Part shown: one piece after another, positions 25,701-39,400 of the stretch
Position numbering within the stretch: position 1 is the first letter of the stretch
How the letters are laid out: each line of letters starts with the position of its first letter
Source: Cherax quadricarinatus
Taxonomy: Eukaryota > Arthropoda > Malacostraca > Decapoda > Parastacidae
Assembly (NCBI RefSeq): GCF_038502225.1
Contig: NC_091357.1
Coordinates: 4,931,725-4,995,724 of the forward strand
Direction: 5' to 3'
Length of the DNA: 64,000 nucleotides
Notes under the pieces: generated by a model
The model's input: only the letters and a program-made list of their open reading frames with translations
Databases searched by the model: none
What the model was told of the DNA's origin: nothing
Position numbers and translations under genes: made by a program

Positions 25701-28700
25701 GAATGCAGGTAAAGAGTGAGTGATGGTGAATATTTACTCTTGGATTAATTTTGAGTGGTCTATTTTACCCTACAATGTTTATGTTGAGGCATATGAATGA
25801 ACATTACCTAGATAAAGGTAAAGAAGTTAGATATTTTTATGGATTTAGAAAAAACATGATAAGAGGAGCATTGTGGAAGATGTTGTAAATGTATGGAATT
25901 GGTGGTAGGCTACCTAAAGCAGTTAAGAGGTGGTAAAGGTCATCCAGCAGGTGTGTGAGCATGTTAAATAGTAGTGAGTGGAGGCAAGTAGGTTCTGTGA
26001 TTTGACATTGTTGGAATTGAGCAAGGTAACATTAATGAAGGGATTTGGGGAAATCAGTTAGCCACATTTGACTCTTGAAGGTGGTAGGTACAGTGCTTGC
26101 ATTCTGAAGAAGGGGTGGGAATGTTGAAGGTTTGGAGAGTCACCTATACTGTGATGTCAGCATGCTTCTGGCAAAACCGTGATTGAGTGAGTGATAGTAA
26201 AAGCATTTTCTTTGTTAGGTCACACTACCTCAGTGGGAGAAGGCCAAAGTGTTAAAATCTTTCAAAGCATAAAATATGTAGACAGCTTATACTGTCAGCA
26301 CAGACAGCCTATGCTGTCTGCCAGCTTAGTTCATATTTTGCAGCACTTAAGTGCTGCCCTCTGTAGGCCTACCTAGGTCAGTGGGTCGCTGGGCCCACTC
26401 TCACTTCACTGCCGACTGACTCGAGAGGTACAAGTGCTCCCCTCCACGGACTGGCTATTGGTCATTCCCTCACATTGCCCGTTGTGTACTCACTCCTATC
26501 CAATTAAAGCCAAACTAGTCCACGGCCATATCATTGCTACCTATGCTACCTCCATCAGCACTAAACCGTTGTTCAACAGCAATAACAAATATAATTTATG
26601 TAATTAAGGCCATTAATCTTGTTAGAAAATAGTTACAATTTCGTGAGTCATGGTGTATTATCTGTGTGTGGGCTCTTAATCTACAACTTTTAAGACCTCT
26701 GTCACTTTTAGCTCAGTTAGGCTCTTCATATTTTCTATGCTGTCTTGGTCTGACTCATTAACATCTGCCAATTTTCTTAACATAAGAAAGGAGGAACACT
26801 GCAGCAGGCCTGTTGGCCTTTACTAGGCAGGTCCTTTACAATTTATCCCACTAAAAAAACATATGCCCAACCCAGTTTTCAATGCTACCCAAGAAATAAG
26901 GTCTGGTAACTCTATCCACTCATTTGCAAGTTCCACTTGGATCCAACCCCTCTCACTCGTATATTTATCCAGCCTAAATTTGAAACTACCCAAAGTCCTA
27001 GCCTCAGTAACCCAACTAGGTAGACTGTTCCACTCGTCAACTATCCTATTTCCAAACCAATACTTTCCTATGTCCTTTCTAAATCTAAACTTGTCTAATT
27101 TAAATCCATTACTGCGGGTTCTCTCTTGGAGAGATATCCTCAAGACCTTATTAATATCCCCTTTATTAACCCTTTCAGGGTTTCAGCCGTACTAGTACGG
27201 CTTACGCACCAGCGTTTTTGACGTACTAGTACGCCTAAATTCTAGCGCCCTCAAATCTAGTGAGAGAAAGCTGGTAGGCCTACATATGAAAGAATGGGTC
27301 CATGTGGTCAGTGTGCATGGTATGAGAAAAAAACTTTGATCGTGTTTTTGGATTAAAACAGCGACTTTGCACTGTATTTTCGTATGGTATTTTTTGTTGT
27401 ATTCTAGTTTTCCTGGTCTCATTTTATAGAATGGAAGACATATTACAGAAATTAAGATGATTTTGACTGGTTTTACAAAGAAAACTACCTTGAAATTGCA
27501 CTCAAAGTAGCAGAAATGTTCGATTTTTACCAAAGTTCAAAAGTAAACAAATCATGCTATGCGTCCAAAACACGTCAACTGGTGAGTCTAATATTCTTTC
27601 ACAAGTGTGCTGATAATATTTATACCATTACACCAATGCAGTAGTCTGCATAACAGTAAATCCGTAAATCTTCTATTTTTTTGTGAGAATAAAAATTCAA
27701 AGTGGAAAGGAAAAGAATGTAAGAGGGGCATGGGGACGTGACTAATGAACAGAGGAAATGTTATTTTAGTGCCAGGAATGTCTTTCTTGTTTATTCTGGA
27801 CCCTATTCGGAAATTGACATCTTTTGAAATTTGTGTGAAATTGGCAAAATTGCTAAATTCTTACCACTGTATTAGATAGTTGAAATCAGTAAATGGGTGG
27901 TTTCTTGTACTCATTCAATAGAAAAAATGGAGTTCTAGCGAAATAGCTATGATTTTTGTCGACAAGTACACTGGAATTGGCCGAAAATAGGGCTCAAAGT
28001 GGGCAAAATCACCGATGCGTAAACATCGTCGAGACCGCTAACTTCGCGAGAGCATAATTTCCCAAGTTTTCCATCAAATTTCATACTTTTGGTGTCGTCA
28101 TAATCGGGAAAAGATTCTCTATCTTTTCGTAAGATTTTTTTTTTTTTTTTTTTTTTTTAAAATTTGGCCAACCCTGAGAACAAGTCTCTGAGAGGGCCTG
28201 TCGACCCTGAAAGAGTTATTACCCATCTTCCACTTATACACTTATATCATGTCTCCCCTCATTCTTTGTCTAACAAGTGAATGTAATGTAAGAGTCTTCA
28301 ATCTTTCCTCATATGGTAGATTTCTAATGCTATGTATTTATTTAGTCATTCTATGCTGAATGTTTTCTAACGAATTTATGTCCATTCTGTAATATGGAGA
28401 CCAGAACTGAGCTGCATAATTTAGGTGAGGCCTCAATAATGATGTATAAAGCTGCAGTATAACCTCTGGACTTCTGTTGCTTACACTTCTTGATATAAAT
28501 CCCAATAATCTATTAGACTTATTACGTTCACTTAGGCATTGCTGTCTTGGTTTAAGGTTGCTGCTCACCATAACCCCCAAGTCCTTTTCTCAATCTGTAT
28601 GGCTAAGTTCTGCATTATTTAATTTACAAGTGCTAGTGTTATGGACACTCCCGAGCTTCAGAACCTTGGATTTATCTACATTGAATTGCATCTGCCACTT

Positions 28701-31550
28701 TTCTGACCAAGAATAGTTTGTCTAAATCCTCCTACGTTTGAATCAATTATCCTACCTATCTTGTGTCACCGGCAAATTTGCTCATATCACTACTAATACC
28801 CTCATCAAGGTCATTGATATATATTATAAACAACGGGCCTAAGACTGATCCCTGTGGTACGCCACTTGTTACAGATCCCAACTCGGATTTAACCCCATTT
28901 AAGCATACTCTGCTTCCTATTGGTGAGCCATGACTCGATCCATGACAGCACTTTTTCCCCAGTGCCATGAGCTGTCACTTTTTTTAAGTCTCTGGTGCGG
29001 TACTCTATCAAAAGCCTTACTAAAATCTAAATAAACAGTATCAAATTCTTTATCATGATCAACGGCCTCAAAAGCTTTACTGAAGGAGGTTAATAAATTA
29101 GTTAGGCAGGAACAGCCACTCATGAATCCATGCTGTGTATCAGTAATCAAGCTGTGCTTATCGAGATGGCTCCTTATATTATCAGCTATAATTGACTAGC
29201 AATTTGCCTACAACTGAGGTTAGGCTTATTGGGTGGTAATTTGACGGTAACGACTTGTCCCCTGCTTTAAAAATAGGAATTACATTAGCAGTCTTCCACA
29301 TATCAGACACTACACCTGTTTGAAGAGAGATATTAAAAATATTAGTCAATGGTTCACAAAGTTTCATTTTACACTCTTTAAGAACCCTTGAAAAAAGTTC
29401 ATCAGGGCCCAGGGATTATTTTGCTTTAACCGGTCTATCTGTTTGATAACCAATTCAGTAGTGACTGATATTGCATAATTTATCACCATCAGGCCCACTA
29501 TAAAAATTAAATACATACTGGGATATTGTTAGTGTCTTTCTGAGTGAAAACCGAGAGAAAATAATTAAGAATAGAGCACATTTCATTCTCCTTGTCAGTG
29601 AGATGCCCAGAGTTATTTTTCTATAAACCTGGAAAAAACTTTTTGGGTTAGTTTTCGAATCCCTTGAAACTTTAATTTTATAGTCCCGTTTAGCTTTATC
29701 CCCTTTTTAACGTCCCTCTTAATGTCAATAAGTACAAGTGTCTGTAGATCCTCATAATTCAATATATATTAAATTATTGGGAAGTACAATGCCTGCACTT
29801 TAAAGGAGGGGTTTGGGATATTGGCAGTTTGGAGGGATATGTTGTGTATCTTTATACGTATATGCTTCTAAACTGTTGTATTCTGAGCACCTCTGCAAAA
29901 ATAGTGATAATGTGTGAGTGTGGTGAAAGTGTTGAATGATGATGAAAACATTTTCTTTTTGGGGATTTTCTTTCTTTTTTGGGTCACCCTGCCTCGGTGG
30001 GAGACGGCCAACTTGTTGGGGGGGGGGGGAAATTATATTCTAAGGATGGGCCAATGCAGTTCTGATTTTTCTGAGACAACCACACTTTTCTCCATGGGGA
30101 TGTGGAACAATTCCTCCTCCGTAAGCCATGCGTATTGTAAGAGGCGACTAAAATGCCGGGAGCAAGGGGCTAGTAACCCCTTCTCCTGTATATATTACTA
30201 AATGTAAAAGGAGAAACTTTCGTTTTTCCTTTTGGGCCACCCCGCCTCGGTGGGATACGGCCGGTTTGTTGAAAGAAGAAGAACCACACTTTTGATTGTT
30301 TATATTACTATAGGCAGGCTCCCCGGCCAATCCGTAGTCACATGACCCCCATTTGAACCTTGCTCATAGGCAGTGCATTTCAGGCCTCTTCCTCACTCTT
30401 GACCAGACCTAGAGGACAGGCAGATTTTGTAGGCCTGGGCTTGCCACTAATATCAATACATCGCCTCCAGTAACAGTTCGTCAGTTGTATTCTTGATACC
30501 ATCACTTTCTAAACACAAACCCTGGTAAATGGTGGTACTGTAAGATTCATATGGGTCATACAGTACTGTTTGATTTACAAGCAATGTATCTTATCTTGCT
30601 GTCCCTCAAACTTTTCCTACTTTTGGATATACTGTACTGATTAATGTTCTGTTTTGTTAGTTTTGCTAACAGTAAGCTACTGTATATTATTTTAGTCAGA
30701 TGAAAACTTCGGTTTTTCTCAAGGAAACTGGATATATAACATTGAAGGTTGTATTCCAGTTCTCATACAGTGAAGCAGGGTGATTTGTGAGGCCCACACC
30801 AGTGTAAATAAGAGTACCTAAGTGTGTAGGCCAATGGATGTGAAAGACAAGGTGAACCATAGAATAGATAAGGAAAAAAAGATAAGTGTAAGTGGATTGT
30901 TGAGGGTAAATTAACTTATGGAGGTAGGAAAGAGGAATATATCAGAGTATATGGATGTGAGGCATGTGCTTTAAATGTTGCAGCAAATGAAGTTTTAGGC
31001 AGTGGAGAAATCACGTTTGAGGGTGATGTGTAAGGTGAATATTATGCAGAGAATTTGGAAGGTGGAAATCGGAAAAATAGTGTGGGGTTACTAAAGGTAT
31101 TAATTGAGAGGGCAAAGGAGTTGCTGAGGTGGTTTGGGCATTTAGAGGAGATGGAGTGAAATAGGATGTCAGTGTATAAATCTTAGTAGGCAGAAGAGGT
31201 TTCAGTTGTCTTGGTAAAGGTTAGAAGGACGGTGTGAAGGTTTTAAATGGTAAAATCTTGAATATTGAGTAGGTATTTTTGAGTGTACTAAATCAAGGCA
31301 AGTGGAGACGAGGAGTTTTAGGGATTAGCAAAAAGTCGTGGAAGTTGGAAGCACAGTGCCTACTCTCTGAAGGTGGTGTGTGGATGTTACAGTTCAGAGG
31401 GTTTTAAATTATGATGCTCGCTTGCTTCTGGCATCACAGCTTTTGAAATAATAAAAGTGGTTGTGTGTGCATACACGCACATGTGTGCAAATGTGTACTC
31501 GCCTAATTGTGGGTGCAGGGATCAAGTCGAAGCTTGTGTGTGTGTGGGGC

Positions 31551-31615
<65 letters not shown>

Positions 31616-34600
31616 GCGTGTTTGTGTATTTTTTTTTTTTTGCACTGCCTTGTTGGGAGACAGCTGGCATGCTAAAAAAAAAAAAAAAAAGAAGCTTGAG
31701 CAGATGTTGTTCACATAACTTAAAGCTACTTGTTGCATAAACTTTTTCAGTGTAGTCCTCCTTTGCTACATTAATGATATGGCTGTTCACATTAATTTTC
31801 TCAGCTGCTTTGTACCAGTCCCTCACAAGTCTTCCAGCACCATCTCCATCATTTTTTACCTTACATTAGCTGTAATTTATCATTCTTGTATTTCCTATGT
31901 CATATATTACTGTACATAATCATTCATCTGTCTTATCTTGTATGTAAAAAATTGTACAGAAGAATTATACAGCAACCTAATTAACGATGTAATTCCAGGA
32001 GAAAATTCTGATAGATACATGAACCAGGACCCAGAAAATAACAAGCGCTCAGCCATCAAGCAAGTAGCTTCTGGACGATTTGGTGTTACTGCATCGTACC
32101 TAGCCAATGCTGATGATCTGCAGATTAAAATGGCTCAAGGTGCCAAGCCTGGAGAAGGTGGTGAACTTCCTGGCTATAAGGTAAGTGTTTATTGTAATAA
32201 AAATACTCTGTTCAAATCTTCTGTGACAGTTTTCTAGGTAAAGGTCACATACTTGCACACATGCTTGCACATCATCACTACATAGGCCTAGAATGCACTT
32301 AGGACCTAGCCAGTAGCCTTAGGGAATCCTGGGACATCCCATTAAGATAAGATTTGTTCTGATTTTTAACCCAGAGGATTAGGCACCCAGGATAACCCAA
32401 GACAGTCAGTGCTTCATCGAGGACTGTCTCTTGTTTCCAGTGGGGTCCGTATGTTGTCCCCCAGGATGTGACCCACACCATTTGACTAAAACCCAGGTAC
32501 CTATATGCTGCTAGGGGGGCAGGGATAGCAGGTGTAAGGATGCATGCCGAATGTTTCTACTCAGCCTGGGATTGAACCAAAGACACTCGGTGTATAAGAT
32601 ACGAGCATTGCCTCCCAGGCCACCATACAAGTTGCTTGACCAGTATAAATTTGATAGGCTGAAATGCCTAACAGGGTATGGTATTAAATTTCAACTTCGA
32701 AGTATGCTCGATGCCTCCACCTTCCGTGCCTTAATGATGAGCCCTGTACTTTCATTAGTGGGTCCCATTCACCTGTGGTGGTGATTTCAACTACTGCAGC
32801 TTGTCTGACAAGTATGTATATGCTTCATTTACATTAAGATTGAACATCAGCTTCTAGGCTGAGGAACTTATTAGGTGATCTTCTTCTGCCTTCATACATC
32901 ATCTGTGCATTGAAATGAAAAAGCTACTGGTAGGCAAAATGTCTTAATGTGCATGTATGTGCACACATTACCTTTACACACATTATTATTGCAGAATACA
33001 TATTGCAAATACAGTGGAACCTCAGTTGTCATCATTAATTCGTTTCAGAAAGTCTGACGAAAACCGAATTCCACGAAAAAACTGAAGCAATATTTCCCAT
33101 AAGAAATAATGTAAATCCAATTAATCTGTTCCAGACACCCAAAAGTATGAATGAAAAATACATTTTATAGAGAATAGCTATAGTTTTACATACAGAAAAC
33201 ATAGAGAAATGAATATAAATGACTGATGAAATGGATAAATGAACATTTAACATCACTTTTACATTTACAGTGGACCCCCGGTTAACGATATTTTTTCACT
33301 CCAGAAGTATGTTCAGGTGCCAGTACTGACCGAATTTGTTCCCATAAGAAATATTGTGAAGTAGATTAGTCCATTTCAGACCCCCAAACATACACGTACA
33401 AACGCACTTACATAATTGGTCACATTCGGAGGTAATCGTTATGCGGGGGTCCACTGTATTGAAGACTTGTTGGCGTCTGGAAGACAGCGAGGAGGGAAGA
33501 GGGAGGAGAGGTTATCTCTACCACCATCACAACCACTACCACCATCACAACCACTACCACCATCACAACCACTACCACCATCACAACCACTACCACCATC
33601 ACAACCACTACCACCATCACAACCACTACCACCATCACTACCATGACCTCTACTAGCATAATTACCACCCTCAACCAGCATCATTACCACCCTCAACCAG
33701 CATCATTACCACCCTCTACCAGCATCATTACCACCCTCTACCAGCATCATTACCACCCTCTACCAGCATCATTACCACCCTCTACCAGCATCATTACCAC
33801 CCTCTACCAGCATCACTAGCACCCTCTACCAGCATCACTACCACCCTCAATACCACCATCGCTACCACCCTCAATACCACCATCGCTACCACCCTCTACC
33901 AGCATCATTACCACCCTCTACCAGCATCACTAGCACCCTCTACCAGCATCACTAGCACCCTCTACCAGCATCACTACCACCCTCAATACCACCATCACTA
34001 CCACCCTCAATACCACCATCACTACCACCCTCAATACCACCATCACTACCACCCTCAATACCACCATCACTACCACCCTCAATACCACCATCACTACCAC
34101 CCTCAATACCACCATCACTACCACCCTCAGTACCACCCTCAATACCACCATCGCTACCACCCTCAATACCACCATCGCTACCACCCTCAATACCACCATC
34201 GCTACCACCCTCAATACCACCATCGCTACCACCCTCAATACCACCATCGCTACCACCCTCAATACCACCATCGCTACCACCCTCAATACCACCATAGCTA
34301 CCACCCTCAATACCACCCTCTACTGATGAGAAACAAAGCTAGACTGACTCAGGACGGCGGACCACTGTCAACTCAATGAAAACTGAGGTGATGAACGAAA
34401 AGGACAGAATTTTGACCCAAAAAAGTCATCGAAAACCAAATTCGATGAAAACCAGGGCAAACAAAGAGGTTCCACTGTATACAGTACAGGTCCGCCATCA
34501 CAAATCCGGCAATCAGTTATTCGGTTCCTTCAGTTATTCGGCACTAATTTTGGCTAGCATAATTTCAAATTTCCAGGGTCACCACACCAACCTGCTGGTA

Positions 34601-36395
34601 CTGTTTGCTGGCGCTACTTGCTGCATAAGTCATTCCAATTTATTTTTCTCCATTTATTATTATAACCTGCTTACTTTTAGCCCTAGCCATGGTTCCAATG
34701 AATAAAAGAAATGCTTCTCATTATGTAAAGCACCAACACGGTACATTGTCCATTAAAGATAAGGTGGGTTTGAAGCCACTGTCGGTTGCCATGAGCTCAG
34801 TCTCATGATGCAGGAGAATATGCTTTATTATTATGCTAATACCAACACTACAGCTTATTTGCCTATTTCAATTGATCTAATAGGACATAAAAAACAATTT
34901 AAATAACAAAATGTTAAATACTCCAGAATAAATAATATTTGGCATAATACCAAGCAGTTCGACGGGGTTATGAAGAGGATATGGTATACAAATACCATTC
35001 TCCTATCCCTGTCTTGGGGCTTATATTAGAGAAAACAGAGTATAGCACAGGGCTAACTGTGATATAGACTCGTACTCCACAATAAAACTGAAACAAAAAA
35101 GTTAATTTCTCTATATAGATTATCACACATAGCAGCATATGTGTAGAGAACCTAGGGTAACCCAAAAGTCAACGTGGCTTATTTCTAGTACCTGGCTTGG
35201 GTTAGCCATATATGATTTTTGGTAAATATTCGATTCCCAGCCAGGGTAGAAACATTAGGCGTGTTTCTTTACACCTGTTGTCTGTTTACCCATCAGTAAA
35301 TGGGTACCTGGGTGTTATCCTGGGACACTGGCCTAATTTTCTTGAAATACTCTGCATAACAAGCTGGCTTTCTATACAGTAATGTGTCACTCATGTCAGC
35401 TAGGCCTGTATATCTTGTACATGTACGTGTAGTAAATAAGGATAATATTATTATTATTATTTTCTCAATTGTTTGTTGGGTTATCTTATTGAAACTTGGG
35501 CAATGTATGATGGAAAGGTACTTCTTAACTTACACCAAAAATGAAAGAAATCAGACCATAAATAGCGGAGTTCACTTCTCAGCCATTAGCGGCAGCTTAG
35601 CGGTATATTTTTGTATGGCTTTTATGGTTATATTCTCGTTTTTTCAGTCTCATTTGATAGAATGGAAGATATATTACAGAAATAGATAAGATTTTGATTG
35701 ATTTCATGATGAAAAGTACCTTTAAATTGCGCTCACAGCAGCGAAAATGTTCTATTCCTTAGCGAAGCTCAAGAGTAAACAATACCTGTCTGCCTGCCAG
35801 TCCAAATTCCAATACGGAGTCAAGAATGGGTTGACATTATTTATACAATTATTACAATAATGCAGCAAGAGTAATATAAGAGGGGCCTGTAGCTGTGACT
35901 AATGAACAGAGAAAATGTTATTTTAGTGACAGGAATGTCTGCATTGTTTATTCTGGACCCTACTTTGAAATTGGCATCTGTTGAAATTGGCCAAATTGCC
36001 AATTTCTGACCACTTTATTGGGTAGTTGAAATAAGTGAATGGTTGGTTTCTCGTACTCAGTTGACAGACTAGAAGTAAGTTTATTCAGGTATACACAAAT
36101 ACAGTTACATAGACTATCATACATAGCAGCGTATGTATAGAGAACCTAGGATAACCCATAAAAGTCAGTGACTTATTTCCAGTACCTGGCTTGGGCTTGT
36201 CATATATGATTTTTGGTAAATATTTTTTTTTTCTAGATTGTTTGTTGGGTTATCTCATTGAAACTTGGGCAATGTATGATGGAAAGATGCTTCTTAACAT
36301 ACAACAAAAGTAAAAAAGACGGACAATAAATAAGGGAGTTCACTTCTCAGCCATTAGCTGCCTCTTTGCGGTATATTTTCGCATGGTTTTTATGG

Positions 36396-36455
<60 letters not shown>

Positions 36456-39400
36456 TCTCGTTTGATAGAATGAAAGATTTATTTTTATTTATTATCACAC
36501 CGGCCGATTCCCACCAAGGCAGGGTGGCCCGAAAAAGAAAGACTTTCACCATCATTCACTCCATCACTGTCTTGCCAGAAGGGTGCTTTACACTACAGTT
36601 TTTAAACTGCAACATTAACACCCCTCCTTCAGAGTGCAGGCACTGTACTTCCCATCTCCAGGACTCAAGTCCGGCCTGCCGGTTTCCCTGAATCCCTTCA
36701 TAAATGTTACTTTGCTCACACTCCAACAGCACGTCAAGTATTAAAAACCATTTGTCTCCATTCACTCCTATCAAACACGCTCACGCATGCCTGCTGGAAG
36801 TCCAAGCCCCTCGCACACAAAACCTCCTTTACCCCCTCCCTCCAACCCTTCCTAGGCCGACCCCTACCCTGCCTTCCTTCCACTACAGACTGATACACTC
36901 TTGAAGTCATTCTGTTTCGCTCCATTCTCTCTACATGTCCGAACCACCTCAACAACCCTTCCTCAGCCCTCTGGACAACAGTTTTGGTAATCCCGCACCT
37001 CCTCCTAACTTCCAAACTACGAATTCTCTGCATTATATTCACACCACACATTGCCCTCAGACATGACATCTCCACTGCCTCCAGCCTTCTCCTCGCTGCA
37101 ACATTCATCACCCATGCTTCACACCCATATAAGAGCGTTGGTAAAACTATACTCTCATACATTCCCCTCTTTGCCTCCAAGGACAAAGTTCTTTGTCTCC
37201 ACAGACTCCTAATTGCACCACTCACTCTTTTTCCCTCATCAATTCTATGATTCACCTCATCTTTCATAGACCCATCTGCTGACACGTCCACTCCCAAATA
37301 TCTGAATACGTTCACCTCCTCCATACTCTCTCCCTCCAATCTGATATTCAATCTTTCATCACCTAATCTTTTTGTTATCCTCATAACCTTACTCTTTCCT
37401 GTATTCACCTTTAATTTTCTTCTTTTGCACACCCTACCAAATTCATCCACCAATCTCTGCAACTTCTCTTCAGAATCTCCCAAGAGCACAGTGTCATCAG
37501 CAAAGAGCAGCTGTGACAACTCCCACTTTGTGTGTGATTCTTTATCTTTTAACTCCACGCCTCTTGCCAAGATCCTCGCATTTACTTCTCTTACAACCCC
37601 ATCTATAAATATATTAAACAACCACGGTGACATCACACATCCTTGTCTAAGGCCTACTTTTACTGGGAAAAAATTTCCCTCTTTCCTACATACTCTAACT
37701 TGAGCCTCACTATCCTCGTAAAAACTCTTCACTGCTTTCAGTAACCTACCTCCTACACCATACACTTGCAACATCTGCCACATTGCCCCCCTATCCACCC
37801 TGTCATACGCCTTTTCCAAATCCATAAATGCCACAAAGACCTCTTTAGCCTTATCTAAATACTGTTCACTTATATGTTTCACTGTAAACACCTGGTCCAC
37901 ACACCCCCTACCTTTCCTAAAGCCTCCTTGTTCATCTGCTATCCTATTCTCCGTCTTACTCTTAATTCTTTCAATTATAACTCTACCATACACTTTACCA
38001 GGTACACTCAACAGACTTATCCCCCTATAATTTTTGCACTCTCTTTTATCCCCTTTGCCTTTATACAAAGGAACTATGCATGCTCTCTGCCAATCCCTAG
38101 GTACCTTACCCTCTTCCATACATTTATTAAATAATTGCACCAACCACTCCAAAACTATATCCCCACCTGCTTTTAACATTTCTATCTTTATCCCATCAAT
38201 CCCGGCTGCCTTACCCCCTTTCATTTTACCTACTGCCTCACGAACTTCCCCCACACTCACAACTGGCTCTTCCTCACTCCTACAAGATGTTATTCCTCCT
38301 TTCCCTATACACGAAATCACAGCTTCCCTATCTTCATCAACATTTAACAATTCCTCAAAATATTCCTTCCGTCTTCCCAATACCTCTAACTCTCCATTTA
38401 ATAACTCTCCTCTCCTATTTTTAACTGACAAATCCATTTGTTCTCTAGGCTTTCTTAACTTGTTAATCTCACTCCAAAACTTTTTCTTATTTTCAACAAA
38501 ATTTGTTGATAACATCTCACCCACTCTCTCATTTGCTCTCTTTTTACATTGCTTCACCACTCTCTTAACTTCTCTCTTTTTCTCCATATACTCCTCCCTC
38601 CTTGCATCACTTCTACTTTGTAAAAACTTCTCATACGCTAACTTTTTCTCCCTTACTACTCTCTTCACATCATCATTCCACCAATCGCTCCTCTTCCCTC
38701 CTGCACCCACTTTCCTGTAACCACAAACTTCTGCTGAACACTCTAACACTACATTTTTAAACCTACCCCATACCTCTTCGACCCCATTGCCTATGCTCTC
38801 ATTAGCCCATCTATCCTCCAATAGCTGTTTATATCTTACCCTAACTGCCTCCTCTTTTAGTTTATAAACCTTCACCTCTCTCTTCCCTGATGCTTCTATT
38901 CTCCTTGTATCCCATCTACCTTTTACTCTCAGTGTAGCTACAACTAGAAAGTGATCTGATATATCTGTGGCCCCTCGATAAACATGTACATCCTGAAGTC
39001 TACTCAACAGTCTTTTATCTACCAATACATAATCCAACAAACTACTGTCATTTCGCCCTACATCATATCGTGTATACTTATTTATTCTCTTTTTCTTAAA
39101 ATATGTATTACCTATAACTAAACCCCTTTCTATACAAAGTTCAATCAAAGGGCTCCCATTATCATTTACACCTGGCACCCCAAACTTACCTACCACACCC
39201 TCTCTAAAAGTTTCTCCTACTTTAGCATTCAAGTCCCCTACCACAATTACTCTCTCACTTGGTTCAAAGGCTCCTATACATTCACTTAACATCTCCCAAA
39301 ATCTCTCTCTCTCCTCTGCATTCCTCTCTTCTCCAGGTGCATACACGCTTATTATGACCCACTTCTCGCATCCAACCTTTACTTTAATCCACATAATTCT

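Larger units (their letters stand above)
33012..34477. mobile_element. TIR element (CAGTGGAACCTC ends) with nested MITE and minisatellite
   Basis: TA at 33010-33011 and 34478-34479. Left CAGTGGAACCTC, right GAGGTTCCACTG. It contains the TTCCCATAAGAAATAATGTA box. Without the nested MITE and the satellite array only about 450 bp remain, so it is a non-autonomous Tigger-like element. Confidence 0.85.

Noticed and set aside
26281..26315. GACAGC...CTGTC near-palindromes as a regulatory site
   Set aside because: Short, imperfect and without context; no basis for a function.
31457..31740. Open frames of Cys-Val or Thr-His repeats
   Set aside because: They are translations of the (GT)n array.
33416..34316. 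Long frames in the minisatellite (Q-P-L-P-P-S and V-L-R-V-V-A-M-V repeats)
   Set aside because: Every frame is open because the repeat lacks stops and the periods are multiples of three; no start context or flanking gene.
33518..34320. CRISPR-like array
   Set aside because: There are no unique spacers; the repeats are directly adjacent, and the genome is eukaryotic.
36401..36454. Long poly(T) as an RTE tail
   Set aside because: It lies outside the target duplication of the adjacent RTE-A, whose own tail is (ATAAA)-rich; it is treated as a separate homopolymer expansion.
38034..38720. 228-codon plus-strand frame
   Set aside because: Antisense shadow of the RTE-A ORF.
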